Assembly (NCBI GenBank): GCA_017308235.1
Contig: JAFKFL010000012.1
Coordinates: 62,001-126,000 of the forward strand
Reading direction: 5' to 3'
DNA length: 64,000 nt
Source of the DNA: Alphaproteobacteria bacterium
Lineage (GTDB): Bacteria > Pseudomonadota > Alphaproteobacteria > Reyranellales > Reyranellaceae
In this document: piece by piece, positions 7,942 to 19,151 of the stretch
How positions within the stretch are numbered: the first letter of the stretch is position 1
How the letters are laid out: each line of letters begins with the position of its first letter
Program-made: the position numbers and the translations under genes
Notes under the pieces: model-generated
Seen by the model: the letters and a program-made list of their open reading frames with translations, nothing else
What the model was told of the DNA's origin: nothing
Databases searched by the model: none

Positions 7942-8721
7942 ATGACTGCCTATGAAAATATCCTAATCGAGACCAAGGGCCGGGTCGGCATCATCCGTCT
8001 CAATCGGCCCAAGGCGCTGAATGCGCTGTGCGCTGATCTCGTGCGCGAGCTTGGCCAGGCGCTCGACGGTTTCGAGTCGGACCTCAATGTCGGTTGCGTC
8101 GTGCTCACCGGCAGCGACAAGGCGTTCGCCGCCGGCGCCGACATCAAGGAGATGAAAGAGAAATCCTATCAGGACGTTTTCCTGGAGGACTTCATCACCG
8201 TCGGCTGGGAGAAGGTGAGTCAAATACGCAAGCCGATCATTGCCGCCGTCGCAGGCTACGCGCTGGGCGGCGGCTGCGAGATGGCGATGATGTGCGACTT
8301 CATCATCGCCGCCGACAACGCCAAGTTCGGTCAGCCCGAGATCACGCTCGGCACCATTCCCGGCGCGGGTGGCACGCAGCGCCTGCCGCGCTTCGTCGGG
8401 AAGTCGAAGGCGATGGACCTTGTGCTGACGGGCCGCATGATGGACGCCGTCGAAGCCGAGAGTTGTGGCCTCGTGAGTCGACTCGTGCCGCTTGGCCAGC
8501 TGATGGATGAGGCGATCGCAACCGCCGAGAAGATCGCAGGCATGTCATTGCCGGCCACCATGGTCGCCAAGGAAGCGGTCAATCGCGCCTTCGAGACGAC
8601 GTTGGCCGAAGGCATTCGCTTCGAGCGCCGCACCTTCCATGCGACGTTTGCCTTCGAGGACCGCAAGGAAGGCATGAACGCCTTTGCAGACAAGCGGAAG
8701 GCTGCCTGGAAACACCGTTGA
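7942..8721 (+). CDS. Enoyl-CoA hydratase
   Basis: 259 aa crotonase-fold enzyme. AAGADIKEM and GYALGGGCEMAMMCD contain the oxyanion-hole region and first catalytic Glu; GTIPGAGGTQRLPR carries the second. It adds water across trans-2-enoyl-CoA in fatty acid or amino-acid beta-oxidation. Its sequence is of the classical short-chain (EchA/FadB1-like) type common in alphaproteobacteria near rpsT-dnaA. A GAGG ribosome site precedes the start and the gene lies 30 bp after mutM in the same direction. Chain-length preference is not visible. Confidence 0.93.
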   Translation: MTAYENILIETKGRVGIIRLNRPKALNALCADLVRELGQALDGFESDLNVGCVVLTGSDKAFAAGADIKEMKEKSYQDVFLEDFITVGWEKVSQIRKPIIAAVAGYALGGGCEMAMMCDFIIAADNAKFGQPEITLGTIPGAGGTQRLPRFVGKSKAMDLVLTGRMMDAVEAESCGLVSRLVPLGQLMDEAIATAEKIAGMSLPATMVAKEAVNRAFETTLAEGIRFERRTFHATFAFEDRKEGMNAFADKRKAAWKHR

Positions 8722-8796
8722 TTTGCGGGCTTTTGGCCGCTTGACCGGGTGCGGCGCGGCTCGTATAAGCGCGCCCTTCCGAGGAACGAGGATCAG

Positions 8797-9060
8797 ATGG
8801 CGAATCACAAGTCGGCCGAGAAGCGTGCCCGCCAGACCAAGCGCCGCACCGCCACGAACTCAGCGCGTCGCGGCCGCGTGCGTGGATCAATCAGGAAAGT
8901 CGAAGAGGCGATCAAGGCCGGCGACAAGAAAGCGGCAGCTGCAGCGTTGCGCGCCGCGCAGCCGGAGATCCAGCGTGGCGCAACATCACGCGTCGTCGCC
9001 AAGAACGCAGCAGCGCGTCGCATCTCGCGTCTCAACGCGCGCATCAAGGCGATGAGCTAA
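8797..9060 (+). CDS. rpsT: 30S ribosomal protein S20
   Basis: 87 aa, start MANHKSAEKRARQ with a GAGG ribosome site; an in-frame ATG 48 bp upstream is ignored because S20 universally begins MAN. Arg/Lys/Ala-rich and helical, as expected for a protein that binds 16S rRNA early in 30S assembly. A strong intrinsic terminator follows at 9097, so transcription is separate from the rhodanese/dnaA region. Confidence 0.98.
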   Translation: MANHKSAEKRARQTKRRTATNSARRGRVRGSIRKVEEAIKAGDKKAAAAALRAAQPEIQRGATSRVVAKNAAARRISRLNARIKAMS

Positions 9061-9096
9061 GCGACCACTGTCGCCACCGTGATCAAGAATTTGAAG

Positions 9097-9125
9097 CGCC
9101 GCTCCATCGAGCGGCGTTTTCTTTT
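9097..9125 (+). terminator. Intrinsic terminator after rpsT
   Basis: CGCCGCTC-CATC-GAGCGGCG makes a perfect 8-bp stem with a 4-nt loop, followed at once by TTTTCTTTT. It lies 36 bp after the S20 stop codon and closes the transcript that contains rpsT. Confidence 0.95.
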
Positions 9126-9620
9126 CTGAAATTTTTTTTGACCATTTTGGTGAAGATCGTTTGGTTGGTGATTAGGCGAACGTCATACGATTCGCCTTTA
9201 TCGTTCCGCGCGCACGCGCGAGCGCTACATATTGAGCGGTCTCTTTCTTCGCGCGCGGCGGAGAATCGAATCGACCGCATTGTCAATCGATTGAGGCCAA
9301 GGATTAGGTTGAATAGTGGGTGACAATGCCTGAGCGAATCGTTTGCGCGCTCGGCATGGTCTGCTAAGAGTCGATTCATCGCGACGGGGCGTGGGGCGCT
9401 CATACGCGAGCCAAGGCGAGGACGGGGGGCTTCCTCTTCGCTGAAACGATGAACGAGGGAGAACTGCACAGCGCACCAGCATCGCGACGTCCCGACAAAA
9501 GCAATGCCCCCTCAACGGCATTCGATTCGGATCTCTTCGTCGCTCATGCTTCGCTGTGTTGCCCATCGTTGGTTGCTGGCTCGCAGGTGCCCGACTCTCG
9601 TCAAATGAAGAGCGGGGGCT
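9126..9620. other. Gene-poor gap before dnaA; candidate replication origin
   Basis: About 495 bp without a convincing gene. It starts with an AT-rich patch (GAAATTTTTTTTGACC) and holds eight GANTC sites: 9189, 9263, 9268, 9336, 9368, 9373, 9524 and 9593. GANTC is the CcrM methylation site of alphaproteobacteria and is concentrated at the Caulobacter origin. The dnaA-dnaN-recF-gyrB cluster that follows fits origin proximity. I found no good DnaA box (TTATNCACA) and no TTAA-N7-TTAA CtrA site, so the origin role is inference; the same region must also hold the promoter for the rhodanese and perhaps dnaA. Confidence 0.4.
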
Positions 9621-10085
9621 ATGACGAAAGACAACAAGATCGTCGACACGTATCAGGTGTCTCCCGCAGCCGGCTATGCCGGTGACGTGACGCCGCAAGC
9701 GGCGTGGAAGATTCTGAACGAGATCGAAGGCGCGGTGCTGATCGATGTACGCACCCGTGCCGAATGGAACTACGTCGGGCTTCCCGACCTCGCGACTGCT
9801 GGCAAGAAGCCAGCACTGCTGGAGTGGCAAGTCTTCCCCAGCATGCAACCGAATCCGGAGTTTGTGACGGCTCTCTCCGGAGCTGTCACAAACAAGGATA
9901 CTCCGCTCCTCTTTCTATGTCGGAGCGGCGTCCGCTCGGCCGCGGCCGCGAAAGCGATGACCGCGGCGGGCTACAGTGCGTGTCTGAATGTGGTGGACGG
10001 CTTCGAGGGGCCGCTGGACGCGCAGGCCAAGCGCGGCACGGCGGGAGGCTGGAAAGCGGCAGGACTTCCGTGGAGACAGACTTGA
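9621..10085 (+). CDS. Rhodanese-domain sulfurtransferase-like protein
   Basis: 154 aa single rhodanese domain. DVRTRAEWNYVGLPD is the CH2A-type motif and LFLCRSGVRSAAAA holds the active-site Cys100, which carries persulfide in the family. It has the extra loop of the GlpE-distant, single-domain type seen widely in alphaproteobacteria. AGCGGGGGCT precedes the ATG as ribosome site. It lies between the candidate origin and dnaA, 68 bp from the latter, and might be co-transcribed with it. Substrate unknown. Confidence 0.88.
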   Translation: MTKDNKIVDTYQVSPAAGYAGDVTPQAAWKILNEIEGAVLIDVRTRAEWNYVGLPDLATAGKKPALLEWQVFPSMQPNPEFVTALSGAVTNKDTPLLFLCRSGVRSAAAAKAMTAAGYSACLNVVDGFEGPLDAQAKRGTAGGWKAAGLPWRQT

Positions 10086-10153
10086 CCCGATTTCAATCAC
10101 CGATTGCCGACAATGAAGCGGCATACAACCAAAAGACCATTACGGGGACCGAT

Positions 10154-11563
10154 ATGGAAGAGGGCGGCCGGAAGGAGCTGACGGCGCATTGGGCGCGTGT
10201 CTGTGACCGGCTGCGCAAGGAAATTGGCGACAAGGCCTTCAAAACCTGGTTCGGCGAGGTCGAACTGGGTGAGCTGAAGGCCGGAAAATTGCGGCTTTAT
10301 GCGCCCACGCGCTTCGTGCGCGATTGGGTGAGCCGCCACTACGGCGACCGCGTGCTAGCCTATTGGCAGGCCGTCATGCCCGAGGTGACGAGCGTCGAGG
10401 TGAACCTCGTGCCGCCGCCAGCGCCGCGGCGCCCCAACGAGATCATCGCCATGCCACCGGTGCCGGCGCCGCAGTCGGGCTATCAGCAGCCGATGCCGCG
10501 GCTGGGGCCGTCGATCGGCCGCGGAGTCGACGAGGCCTTCCAAGGACCGGAAGCTCGCTACACGTTCGCGAACTTCGTCGTCGGCAAGCCCAACGAGTTC
10601 GCCTATGCCGCCGCGCGCAACATCGCCGAGCAGGATCGACCGCAGCCCGAGCGCAACCCACTCTATATCTTTGGCGGCGTGGGGCTCGGCAAGACGCACT
10701 TGATGCATGCGATCTGGCACACGATCCGTGAGCGAGATCCCAAGCAGCGCGTGCTCTATCTTACGGCCGAGAGCTTCGTGAACCGCTTCATCCATGCGCT
10801 GCGCACGAAGAACACCAATCAGTTCAAGGAGCTGTTCCGCAACGTTGACGTTCTGATGGTGGACGACGTCCAGTTCATCTGCGGTAAGGAAGCGAGCCAG
10901 GAGGAGTTCTTCTTCACCTTCAACTCGCTGGTCGAGCAGAACAAGCAGATCGTGCTCTCCTCGGAGAAGCCGCCGTCGGAGCTGCAGGACATCGAGGAGC
11001 GCATGCGCTCGCGGCTCGGCAGCGGGCTGGTCGCGGACATCCATTCGTCGACCTACGAGCTCAGGCTATCGATCCTGCAGATCAAGGCCGAGTCGGCGCG
11101 TGTGCCGGTGCCAACCGCGGTGCTGGAGTTCCTGGCCCACAAGATCAGCACCAACATCCGTGAACTCGAGGGCGCATTGAACCGCGTCGTCGCGCACGGC
11201 CAGCTGATCGGTCGCGAGATCACCGTCGAGATGGCGCAGGACGTATTGCACGATCTCCTGCGCCAGGCCGACCGCAAGGTGACGGTCGACGAGATCCAGC
11301 AGCGTGTCGCGGCACACTACAACATCAAGCTCGCCGAGATGAGTTCGCCGCGGCGTGCGCGATCGGTGGCCCGCCCGCGTCAGGTGGCGATGTATCTCGC
11401 CAAGCAGCTCACGACCTTGAGCCTGCCGCAGATCGGCAAGCGGTTCGGCAATCGCGACCACACCACGGTCATGCATGCCGTCCGCAAGATCGAAGAGCTC
11501 AAGATCTCCGACCTCTCGATTGCGGAGGACGTGGAGATGCTCAAGCGACAGTTGCAGGGTTAG
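10154..11563 (+). CDS. dnaA: Chromosomal replication initiator DnaA
   Basis: 469 aa. Domain I (about 1-80, WARVCDRLRKEIGDKAFKTW), a Pro-rich linker (about 85-125), then the AAA+ core: Walker A GGVGLGKTHL near residue 173, Walker B LMVDDVQF, sensor and arginine-finger regions. Domain IV ends with the DnaA-box reader FGNRDHTTVMHAVRKIEE. It binds DnaA boxes and melts the origin. ATG 10154 is the first plausible start; the frame is open further upstream, but that part runs through the rhodanese gene in another frame. A terminator follows 13 bp after the stop. Confidence 0.98.
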   Translation: MEEGGRKELTAHWARVCDRLRKEIGDKAFKTWFGEVELGELKAGKLRLYAPTRFVRDWVSRHYGDRVLAYWQAVMPEVTSVEVNLVPPPAPRRPNEIIAMPPVPAPQSGYQQPMPRLGPSIGRGVDEAFQGPEARYTFANFVVGKPNEFAYAAARNIAEQDRPQPERNPLYIFGGVGLGKTHLMHAIWHTIRERDPKQRVLYLTAESFVNRFIHALRTKNTNQFKELFRNVDVLMVDDVQFICGKEASQEEFFFTFNSLVEQNKQIVLSSEKPPSELQDIEERMRSRLGSGLVADIHSSTYELRLSILQIKAESARVPVPTAVLEFLAHKISTNIRELEGALNRVVAHGQLIGREITVEMAQDVLHDLLRQADRKVTVDEIQQRVAAHYNIKLAEMSSPRRARSVARPRQVAMYLAKQLTTLSLPQIGKRFGNRDHTTVMHAVRKIEELKISDLSIAEDVEMLKRQLQG

Positions 11564-11576
11564 CCATCAAGATCAA

Positions 11577-11603
11577 ACGGGGCCGTTCAGGCCCCGTTTT
11601 TCT
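11577..11603 (+). terminator. Intrinsic terminator after dnaA
   Basis: ACGGGGCC-GTTCA-GGCCCCGT, an 8-bp stem, then a T-rich tract (TTTTCTTTG). It separates dnaA from dnaN, so dnaN-recF must have their own promoter in the 160 bp before 11764. Confidence 0.95.
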
Positions 11604-11763
11604 TTGTCCCGTGGGTACCTAAACGCCTCAAATTGCGGGCGAAATCGCTTCCCGCCCGCGCCCCCCGTGCTATACTTTTCAACCATCCCGCCGGGGCTTT
11701 TCTCGCCGCCGGCGCGGTGGGCCCAAAAACACTTCCAATCGGCCCGATTACAGCGACCCAACC

Positions 11764-12882
11764 ATGAAATTGACGATCGAGCGGGCGGCCCTTCTCAAGG
11801 CCTTGGCCCATGTCCAGAGTGTCGTCGAGCGTCGGAATACGATCCCCATTCTGTCGAATGTGCTGATCACCGCCCAGAAGGGCCGGCTCAGCCTCGCCGC
11901 GACCGACATGGATCTCGCCATTACCGAGACCGTCGATGCCAGCGCCGCCAAAACCGGTTCGACGACCGCCTCCGCGCACACGCTTTACGAGATCGTCCGC
12001 AAGCTGCCCGACGGCGCACAGGTCGAGCTTGAGACCGCCAGCGACGGCAACAGCCTGGTGATCCGCGCCGGCCGCTCGCGCTTCACCCTGCAGTGCCTGC
12101 CGCCGGCCGATTTCCCGGCCATGAACGAGGGCGATCTGCCGCACCGCTTCCAGCTTCCGGCGACCGACCTCAAGGGCATCATCGACCGCACGCGTTTTGC
12201 CATCTCCAACGAAGAGACGCGCTACTATCTGAACGGCATCTATTTCCATGCCGCCAAGGCTGCCGGCACCGAGGTGCTGCGCGGCGTCGCCACCGACGGC
12301 CATCGCCTGGCCAGGGTCGAGGTGCCGCTGCCCAAGGGAGCCAACGACATTCCGGGTGTGATCGTGCCGCGCAAGACCGTTGGCGAAGTGCGCAAGCTCC
12401 TCGACGAAAGCGACGGCTCGGTCGACGTCGAGCTTTCCGACACCCGGATCCGCTTTGCCAGCGGCGGCGTCACGCTGGTCAGCAAGCTGATCGACGGGAC
12501 CTTTCCCGACTACGAGCGGGTGATTCCGACCGGCAACGACAAGGTGCTGAACGTCCCCTGCAAGGAGTTCGCCAACGCCGTCGATCGCGTCTCGACTATC
12601 TCGACCGAGAAGTCACGGGCCATCAAGCTCGCCGTGGCCAAGGGCGTCGTCACCCTTTCGGCCACAAGCCCGGACGCCGGCAGCGCCACCGAGGAGATCG
12701 AAGTCGACTACAAGGACACGGCCCTCGAGATCGGCTTCAACTCGCGTTACCTGCTCGACATCACCGAGCAGATCGCCGGCGCCGAGGCGCGGTTTCTGAT
12801 GGCCGACGCGGGCTCGCCCACCTTGGTGCGCGACGGCTCGGATGAAAGCGCGCTCTACGTGCTCATGCCGATGCGGGTATGA
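11764..12882 (+). CDS. dnaN: DNA polymerase III beta sliding clamp
   Basis: 372 aa, the standard length, with three repeated clamp domains; MKLTIERAALLKALAHVQSVVERRNTIP-type start, LRGVATDGHRLA in the middle and LYVLMPMRV at the C-terminus are family hallmarks. The dimeric ring tethers DNA polymerase III and repair proteins to DNA. Its stop overlaps the recF start (ATGA), so the two are translationally coupled. Confidence 0.98.
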   Translation: MKLTIERAALLKALAHVQSVVERRNTIPILSNVLITAQKGRLSLAATDMDLAITETVDASAAKTGSTTASAHTLYEIVRKLPDGAQVELETASDGNSLVIRAGRSRFTLQCLPPADFPAMNEGDLPHRFQLPATDLKGIIDRTRFAISNEETRYYLNGIYFHAAKAAGTEVLRGVATDGHRLARVEVPLPKGANDIPGVIVPRKTVGEVRKLLDESDGSVDVELSDTRIRFASGGVTLVSKLIDGTFPDYERVIPTGNDKVLNVPCKEFANAVDRVSTISTEKSRAIKLAVAKGVVTLSATSPDAGSATEEIEVDYKDTALEIGFNSRYLLDITEQIAGAEARFLMADAGSPTLVRDGSDESALYVLMPMRV

Positions 12883-14084
12883 CGCCGCCGGCCGTCAACG
12901 CGCTTACCTATTCCCCCGACGCCGTATCAGGCACAGCGCCGGCCTTCCTGGCCGTCCGCCAGATACGGCTGACCGATTTTCGCAACTACCGTCAGCTTCG
13001 TCTCGATTGCGGACCGGAACCCGTGGTGCTGGTCGGCGCCAATGGTGCAGGCAAGACGAACCTCCTGGAGGCGCTCTCTTTTCTCGTTCCCGGGCGCGGC
13101 CTGCGCCGGGCGCGGCTCGACGAGGTCGCGCATCGGCCGCGCGGCGGGGAGTCCGCGGCCGCGAGCTGGGCCGTCGCCGCGGTACTCGACACGCCAGAGG
13201 GCCGGCTCGCCGTCGGTACCGGCCTCGAGCCACCACGCACAGATGGCGGCCTTCCCCGGCGCGCGGTGCGGATCGATGGTCGGCCGGCGTCCAGCCAGAC
13301 GGCGTTGGGCCAGCATGTGGCGGCGGTCTGGCTGACGCCCCAGCAGGACCGGCTGTTCCTGGATGGACCCGGGGAACGGCGACGCTTCCTCGACCGGCTG
13401 GTGACGGCGCTGCATCCCGAACATGCCGGCGATGTGGCCGCCTACGAGAATGCAGTTCGCCAGCGCAGCCGTTTGCTGGGTGAAGGCAACCGCGATCCGC
13501 ACTGGTTCACCGCGCTCGAGGACACGATGGCGCGCCACGGCGTGGCGCTGGCAGCCGCGCGTGCTGATACCGTCCAGCGCCTCGACGCTGCGGCACGGCT
13601 GGGGGTCGGCCCCTTCCCGCGGGCATCGCTTTTGATGATCGGCGAGATCGACGGCTGGATTGCCTCGATGGCCGCGCTCGATGTCGAGGACCGGCTGCGC
13701 GCCCAACTGTCCGCCAGCCGCTTGCGCGACGCCGAAGCAGGCACCACGTCTTGTGGACCGCATCGCAGCGATCTCAGCGTCCGCCATCTCGATCTCGACC
13801 TGCCGGCCGCTGAAGGCTCCACCGGCCAGCAGAAGGCCTTGCTGGTGTCGATCGCCCTCGCCCATGCCCGGCTGGTGGCGCTGTCGCGAGGGCGGCCGCC
13901 GCTTCTGTTGCTGGACGAGATCGCAGCCCATCTCGATGCCGAGCGCCGCGCCGCGCTGTTCGAGGAGATCATTGCGCTGGGCGCGCAGAGCTGGATGACC
14001 GGCACGGATGCCGGGCTTTTCGAGCCGCTGGCCGGCCGCGCGCAGTGCCTGCGCGTCGCCGATGGAACCATCGCGGCAAGCTGA
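12879..14084 (+). CDS. recF: DNA replication and repair protein RecF
   Basis: 401 aa ABC-type ATPase. Walker A is GANGAGKTN (about residues 53-61), the signature-like segment is STGQQKALLVSIALAHA, and Walker B is LLLLDEIAAHLD. It loads RecA at gaps through RecOR. A roughly 22-residue N-terminal extension precedes the usual start of the fold (FLAVRQIRLTDFRNYRQL); the ATG overlapping the dnaN stop is kept because of coupling. gyrB starts 21 bp after its stop. Confidence 0.96.
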   Translation: MTPPAVNALTYSPDAVSGTAPAFLAVRQIRLTDFRNYRQLRLDCGPEPVVLVGANGAGKTNLLEALSFLVPGRGLRRARLDEVAHRPRGGESAAASWAVAAVLDTPEGRLAVGTGLEPPRTDGGLPRRAVRIDGRPASSQTALGQHVAAVWLTPQQDRLFLDGPGERRRFLDRLVTALHPEHAGDVAAYENAVRQRSRLLGEGNRDPHWFTALEDTMARHGVALAAARADTVQRLDAAARLGVGPFPRASLLMIGEIDGWIASMAALDVEDRLRAQLSASRLRDAEAGTTSCGPHRSDLSVRHLDLDLPAAEGSTGQQKALLVSIALAHARLVALSRGRPPLLLLDEIAAHLDAERRAALFEEIIALGAQSWMTGTDAGLFEPLAGRAQCLRVADGTIAAS

Positions 14085-16562
<2,478 letters not shown>

Positions 16563-16571
16563 TCCCGGCGA

Positions 16572-17711
16572 TCAGGAAAGCTCCGGCACGTCGAGCCATC
16601 GTCCTTCTCGATGGCTCTGATAGACGAGGTTGGCGAGCTGGACGGCCTTTGCGCCTTCGAGAAGCGTCGGCCGGTAAGGAGCGTCCTCGGCGACATGCCG
16701 CAGGAATAGCTCCCAGCACCGTCGATACGGATTGGTGCGGGGCGCCGTCTGCGGCACCTCGCTCCACTGAGCGCGGAAATCGACTTCGCCTTGTCCGGCG
16801 GCGAGAAACGCCTCCGGAGTCAGCGAAGCAGGCTGGGCAAAACAACGGTGCCGGCCCGCCGCCGCCGAGCCATCCGTGCCGTCGATCTCGAGGAAAAGCG
16901 TATCGTCATTGCGCATGCGGGTGGCCCAGCTGTTCGTCACCGAGGCCATGATCCCGCCATCGAGGGTAAGGAGCGCGTGCACCGTATCCTCGACATCGAC
17001 GGCGTAGCGTTCGCCGCGTTCGTCGACCCGATGCGGAGTAGCTGTGCCAAGCTGGCAGACGACGCGCCTCACCGGCGCACCGAGGCCCTCCAGCATGTAG
17101 CACCAGTGCGCCATCATATCGAGCACAAGGCCACCGCCGTCTCGCTTGCGGTAGTTCCAGCTCGGGCGTTGGCATTCCTGCCGCTCGCCATCGAAAATCC
17201 AGGCACCTGCCTGGATGCGGATCGAGAGGATGCGGCCGAAGAAGCCGGCGCGTTTCAATCCCATCAGTGCCGCGAAGCCCGGCAGGTACAGCTTGTCCTG
17301 TATCACGCCGTGGCGGACACCGGCTGCTTTGGCAAGGCGCGCGAGCTCGAGCGCCTCGTCGAGACTGGCGGCCGTCGGCTTTTCGACATGGATGTGCTTG
17401 CCGGCCGCGATCGCGCGACGAACCAGCGCGGCACGACCGCCCGTTGCAGCGCAATCCATGAAGATCGCGTCCGGCCCAGCAAGAGCCGTCCCGAGATCTG
17501 TTGTCCAACGCAGGCCGCCGTGAGTCGCCGCAAGCTTTTCAAGACGCTCGGCATTGCGACCAGCCAGCAGCGGATCCGGAACAAGCCGATCGCCATTCCG
17601 TAAAGGCAGCCCGCCTTCGGCTCGAATATTCAGGAGGTGGCGCAAGTGCTGGGTCGCACCCATACGCCCCGTCGCCCCATTAATGATGATCCCAATCGGA
17701 CGTTCGGCCAT
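16572..17711 (-). CDS. Gfo/Idh/MocA-family oxidoreductase
   Basis: 379 aa. Rossmann fold at the N-terminus (IGIIINGATGRMGATQHLRHL), EKPTAASLDEALEL as the conserved EKP motif holding the catalytic Lys, and GGGLVLDMMAHWCYMLEG with the family's active-site His. Members oxidise or reduce sugars, inositols and related polyols with NAD(P). Start taken at 17711 because the Rossmann strand begins there and AGGG precedes it. Divergent from an MHS transporter with a perfect 14-bp palindrome between them, so the pair may handle the same carbohydrate-like substrate (inference). Confidence 0.85.
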   Translation of the reverse strand: MAERPIGIIINGATGRMGATQHLRHLLNIRAEGGLPLRNGDRLVPDPLLAGRNAERLEKLAATHGGLRWTTDLGTALAGPDAIFMDCAATGGRAALVRRAIAAGKHIHVEKPTAASLDEALELARLAKAAGVRHGVIQDKLYLPGFAALMGLKRAGFFGRILSIRIQAGAWIFDGERQECQRPSWNYRKRDGGGLVLDMMAHWCYMLEGLGAPVRRVVCQLGTATPHRVDERGERYAVDVEDTVHALLTLDGGIMASVTNSWATRMRNDDTLFLEIDGTDGSAAAGRHRCFAQPASLTPEAFLAAGQGEVDFRAQWSEVPQTAPRTNPYRRCWELFLRHVAEDAPYRPTLLEGAKAVQLANLVYQSHREGRWLDVPELS

Positions 17712-17731
17712 TTCGCCCTGCGCTTTAGACT

Positions 17732-17745
17732 GCCACTCGAGTGGC
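17732..17745. promoter_or_regulatory. Palindrome in a divergent promoter region
   Basis: GCCACTCGAGTGGC is a perfect 14-bp palindrome in the 93-bp region between the dehydrogenase (minus) and the MHS transporter (plus). The position suits one operator controlling both genes. No regulator gene is adjacent. Confidence 0.4.
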
Positions 17746-17804
17746 TGGCCAGTTCTCGCAAATGTGTGCAACCCTCGCAACATACACAGCTTCGGGGGGA
17801 GCGC

Positions 17805-19097
17805 ATGGTGTCAGCACAAGCGATGGCGGCAACCGATCATCAACGGCGGCGGGCGATCATCGCCGGTACGGTCGGAAACGTTCTCGAATGGTACGATTTC
17901 GGTGTCTACGGCTATTTCGTCAGCACGATCTCGGCGCTCTTCTTTCCAACAAGCGATCCGCTCTCCTCGACGTTGCTGACATTCGCGGTGTTCGGCGTCG
18001 GCTTCGTCATGCGCCCGATCGGCTCGATCTTGTTTGGCATCTACGGCGACCGTTTCGGCCGACGAGCGGCCCTCAGCGCCGTCATCTTCGTGATGGCGAT
18101 CTCGACTCTCGCGATCGGCCTTCTGCCGACGTATCAGCAGGTCGGGATACTTGCCCCCATCCTGCTGACGCTGATCCGTCTGCTGCAGGGTTTGTCGGCC
18201 GGTGGCGAATGGGGCGGGTCGACGTCCTATCTGGTCGAGTTCGCGCCGCATGGGCGGCGCGGCTTCGTTGGCTCGTGGCAGCAGGTGAGCGTCGGCGGCG
18301 GGTTTCTGCTCGGCGCGCTGAGTGCGGCACTCATCAGCGAAATCCTGTCGCCGGCTGACGTCGCATCCTTCGGTTGGCGCATCCCGTTCCTTCTCGGAGT
18401 CGTCGTCGGCGGCGTCGGCGCGTACCTGCGCTGGAGCTTAGACGATACGCCTGCGTTCGTTGAAATCGAGACGAAGGGCGCGGTATCGAAGTTCCCGCTG
18501 AAAGAAGCGGTGACGACCGAGAGCAAGGCGACGCTGACCATCTTCGGCATGACCCTGCACAACACGGTCGCCTACTACATCCCGATCGTTTACATGACGA
18601 ACTACATCCGGACGGCCGGTGGCCTGACGGCGAGCCAGGCCGGATGGATCGGGACGGCCTGCCTCGCGGTGTTCGTGGTCCTGATTCCGTTCTGGGGTGC
18701 CCTCTCCGACCGCATCGGACGCAAGCCGCTGCTGCTCCTTTCGGCTGGCGGCTATATCGTGCTGTCGTTCCCGCTTCTCATGATGGCATCGTCAGGAAGC
18801 GTGCTGCTGGCCTTCCTGGCCCAGCTCATCATGATCGTATTCCTGTCCTTCTTCTCCGGGCCTTGTCCCGCCGCCTATTCGGAGCTGTTCCCGACCCGCG
18901 TGCGCTACACGGCACTTTCCATCGGCTACAACACAGCCGTCGCGATCTTCGGCGGCTTTGCGCCGTTCATCTCGACGTGGCTGATCAAGGTGACCGGCAG
19001 CAATCTCGCGCCGGCGTACTATCTCATGGCAGCAGCGATCATCAGTTTCATCGTGATCCTGCGGATCCGCGAAACGGCATTCGAACCGTTGCGGTAA
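17805..19097 (+). CDS. MFS transporter, metabolite:H+ symporter (MHS) type
   Basis: 430 aa, about 12 membrane segments. The opening GTVGNVLEWYDFGVYGYF is characteristic of the MHS group (ProP, ShiA, KgtP, citrate), and GDRFGRR is the MFS loop 2-3 motif. The group imports carboxylates, betaines or shikimate with protons. Start 17805 has a GGGGGAG ribosome site; the frame is open further up but only across the neighbouring promoter. Substrate not deducible; the divergent dehydrogenase is the best clue. Confidence 0.9.
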   Translation: MVSAQAMAATDHQRRRAIIAGTVGNVLEWYDFGVYGYFVSTISALFFPTSDPLSSTLLTFAVFGVGFVMRPIGSILFGIYGDRFGRRAALSAVIFVMAISTLAIGLLPTYQQVGILAPILLTLIRLLQGLSAGGEWGGSTSYLVEFAPHGRRGFVGSWQQVSVGGGFLLGALSAALISEILSPADVASFGWRIPFLLGVVVGGVGAYLRWSLDDTPAFVEIETKGAVSKFPLKEAVTTESKATLTIFGMTLHNTVAYYIPIVYMTNYIRTAGGLTASQAGWIGTACLAVFVVLIPFWGALSDRIGRKPLLLLSAGGYIVLSFPLLMMASSGSVLLAFLAQLIMIVFLSFFSGPCPAAYSELFPTRVRYTALSIGYNTAVAIFGGFAPFISTWLIKVTGSNLAPAYYLMAAAIISFIVILRIRETAFEPLR

Positions 19098-19151
19098 CGT
19101 GACGCTGACTTCAACTGGAAGAGCAAGGACGGGACGGCTACGTTCGGAGCG

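Noticed and set aside
9126..9620. DnaA boxes (TTATNCACA) or a CtrA site in the candidate origin
   Set aside because: I searched by eye and found no good match, so none is listed; only the GANTC cluster is reported.
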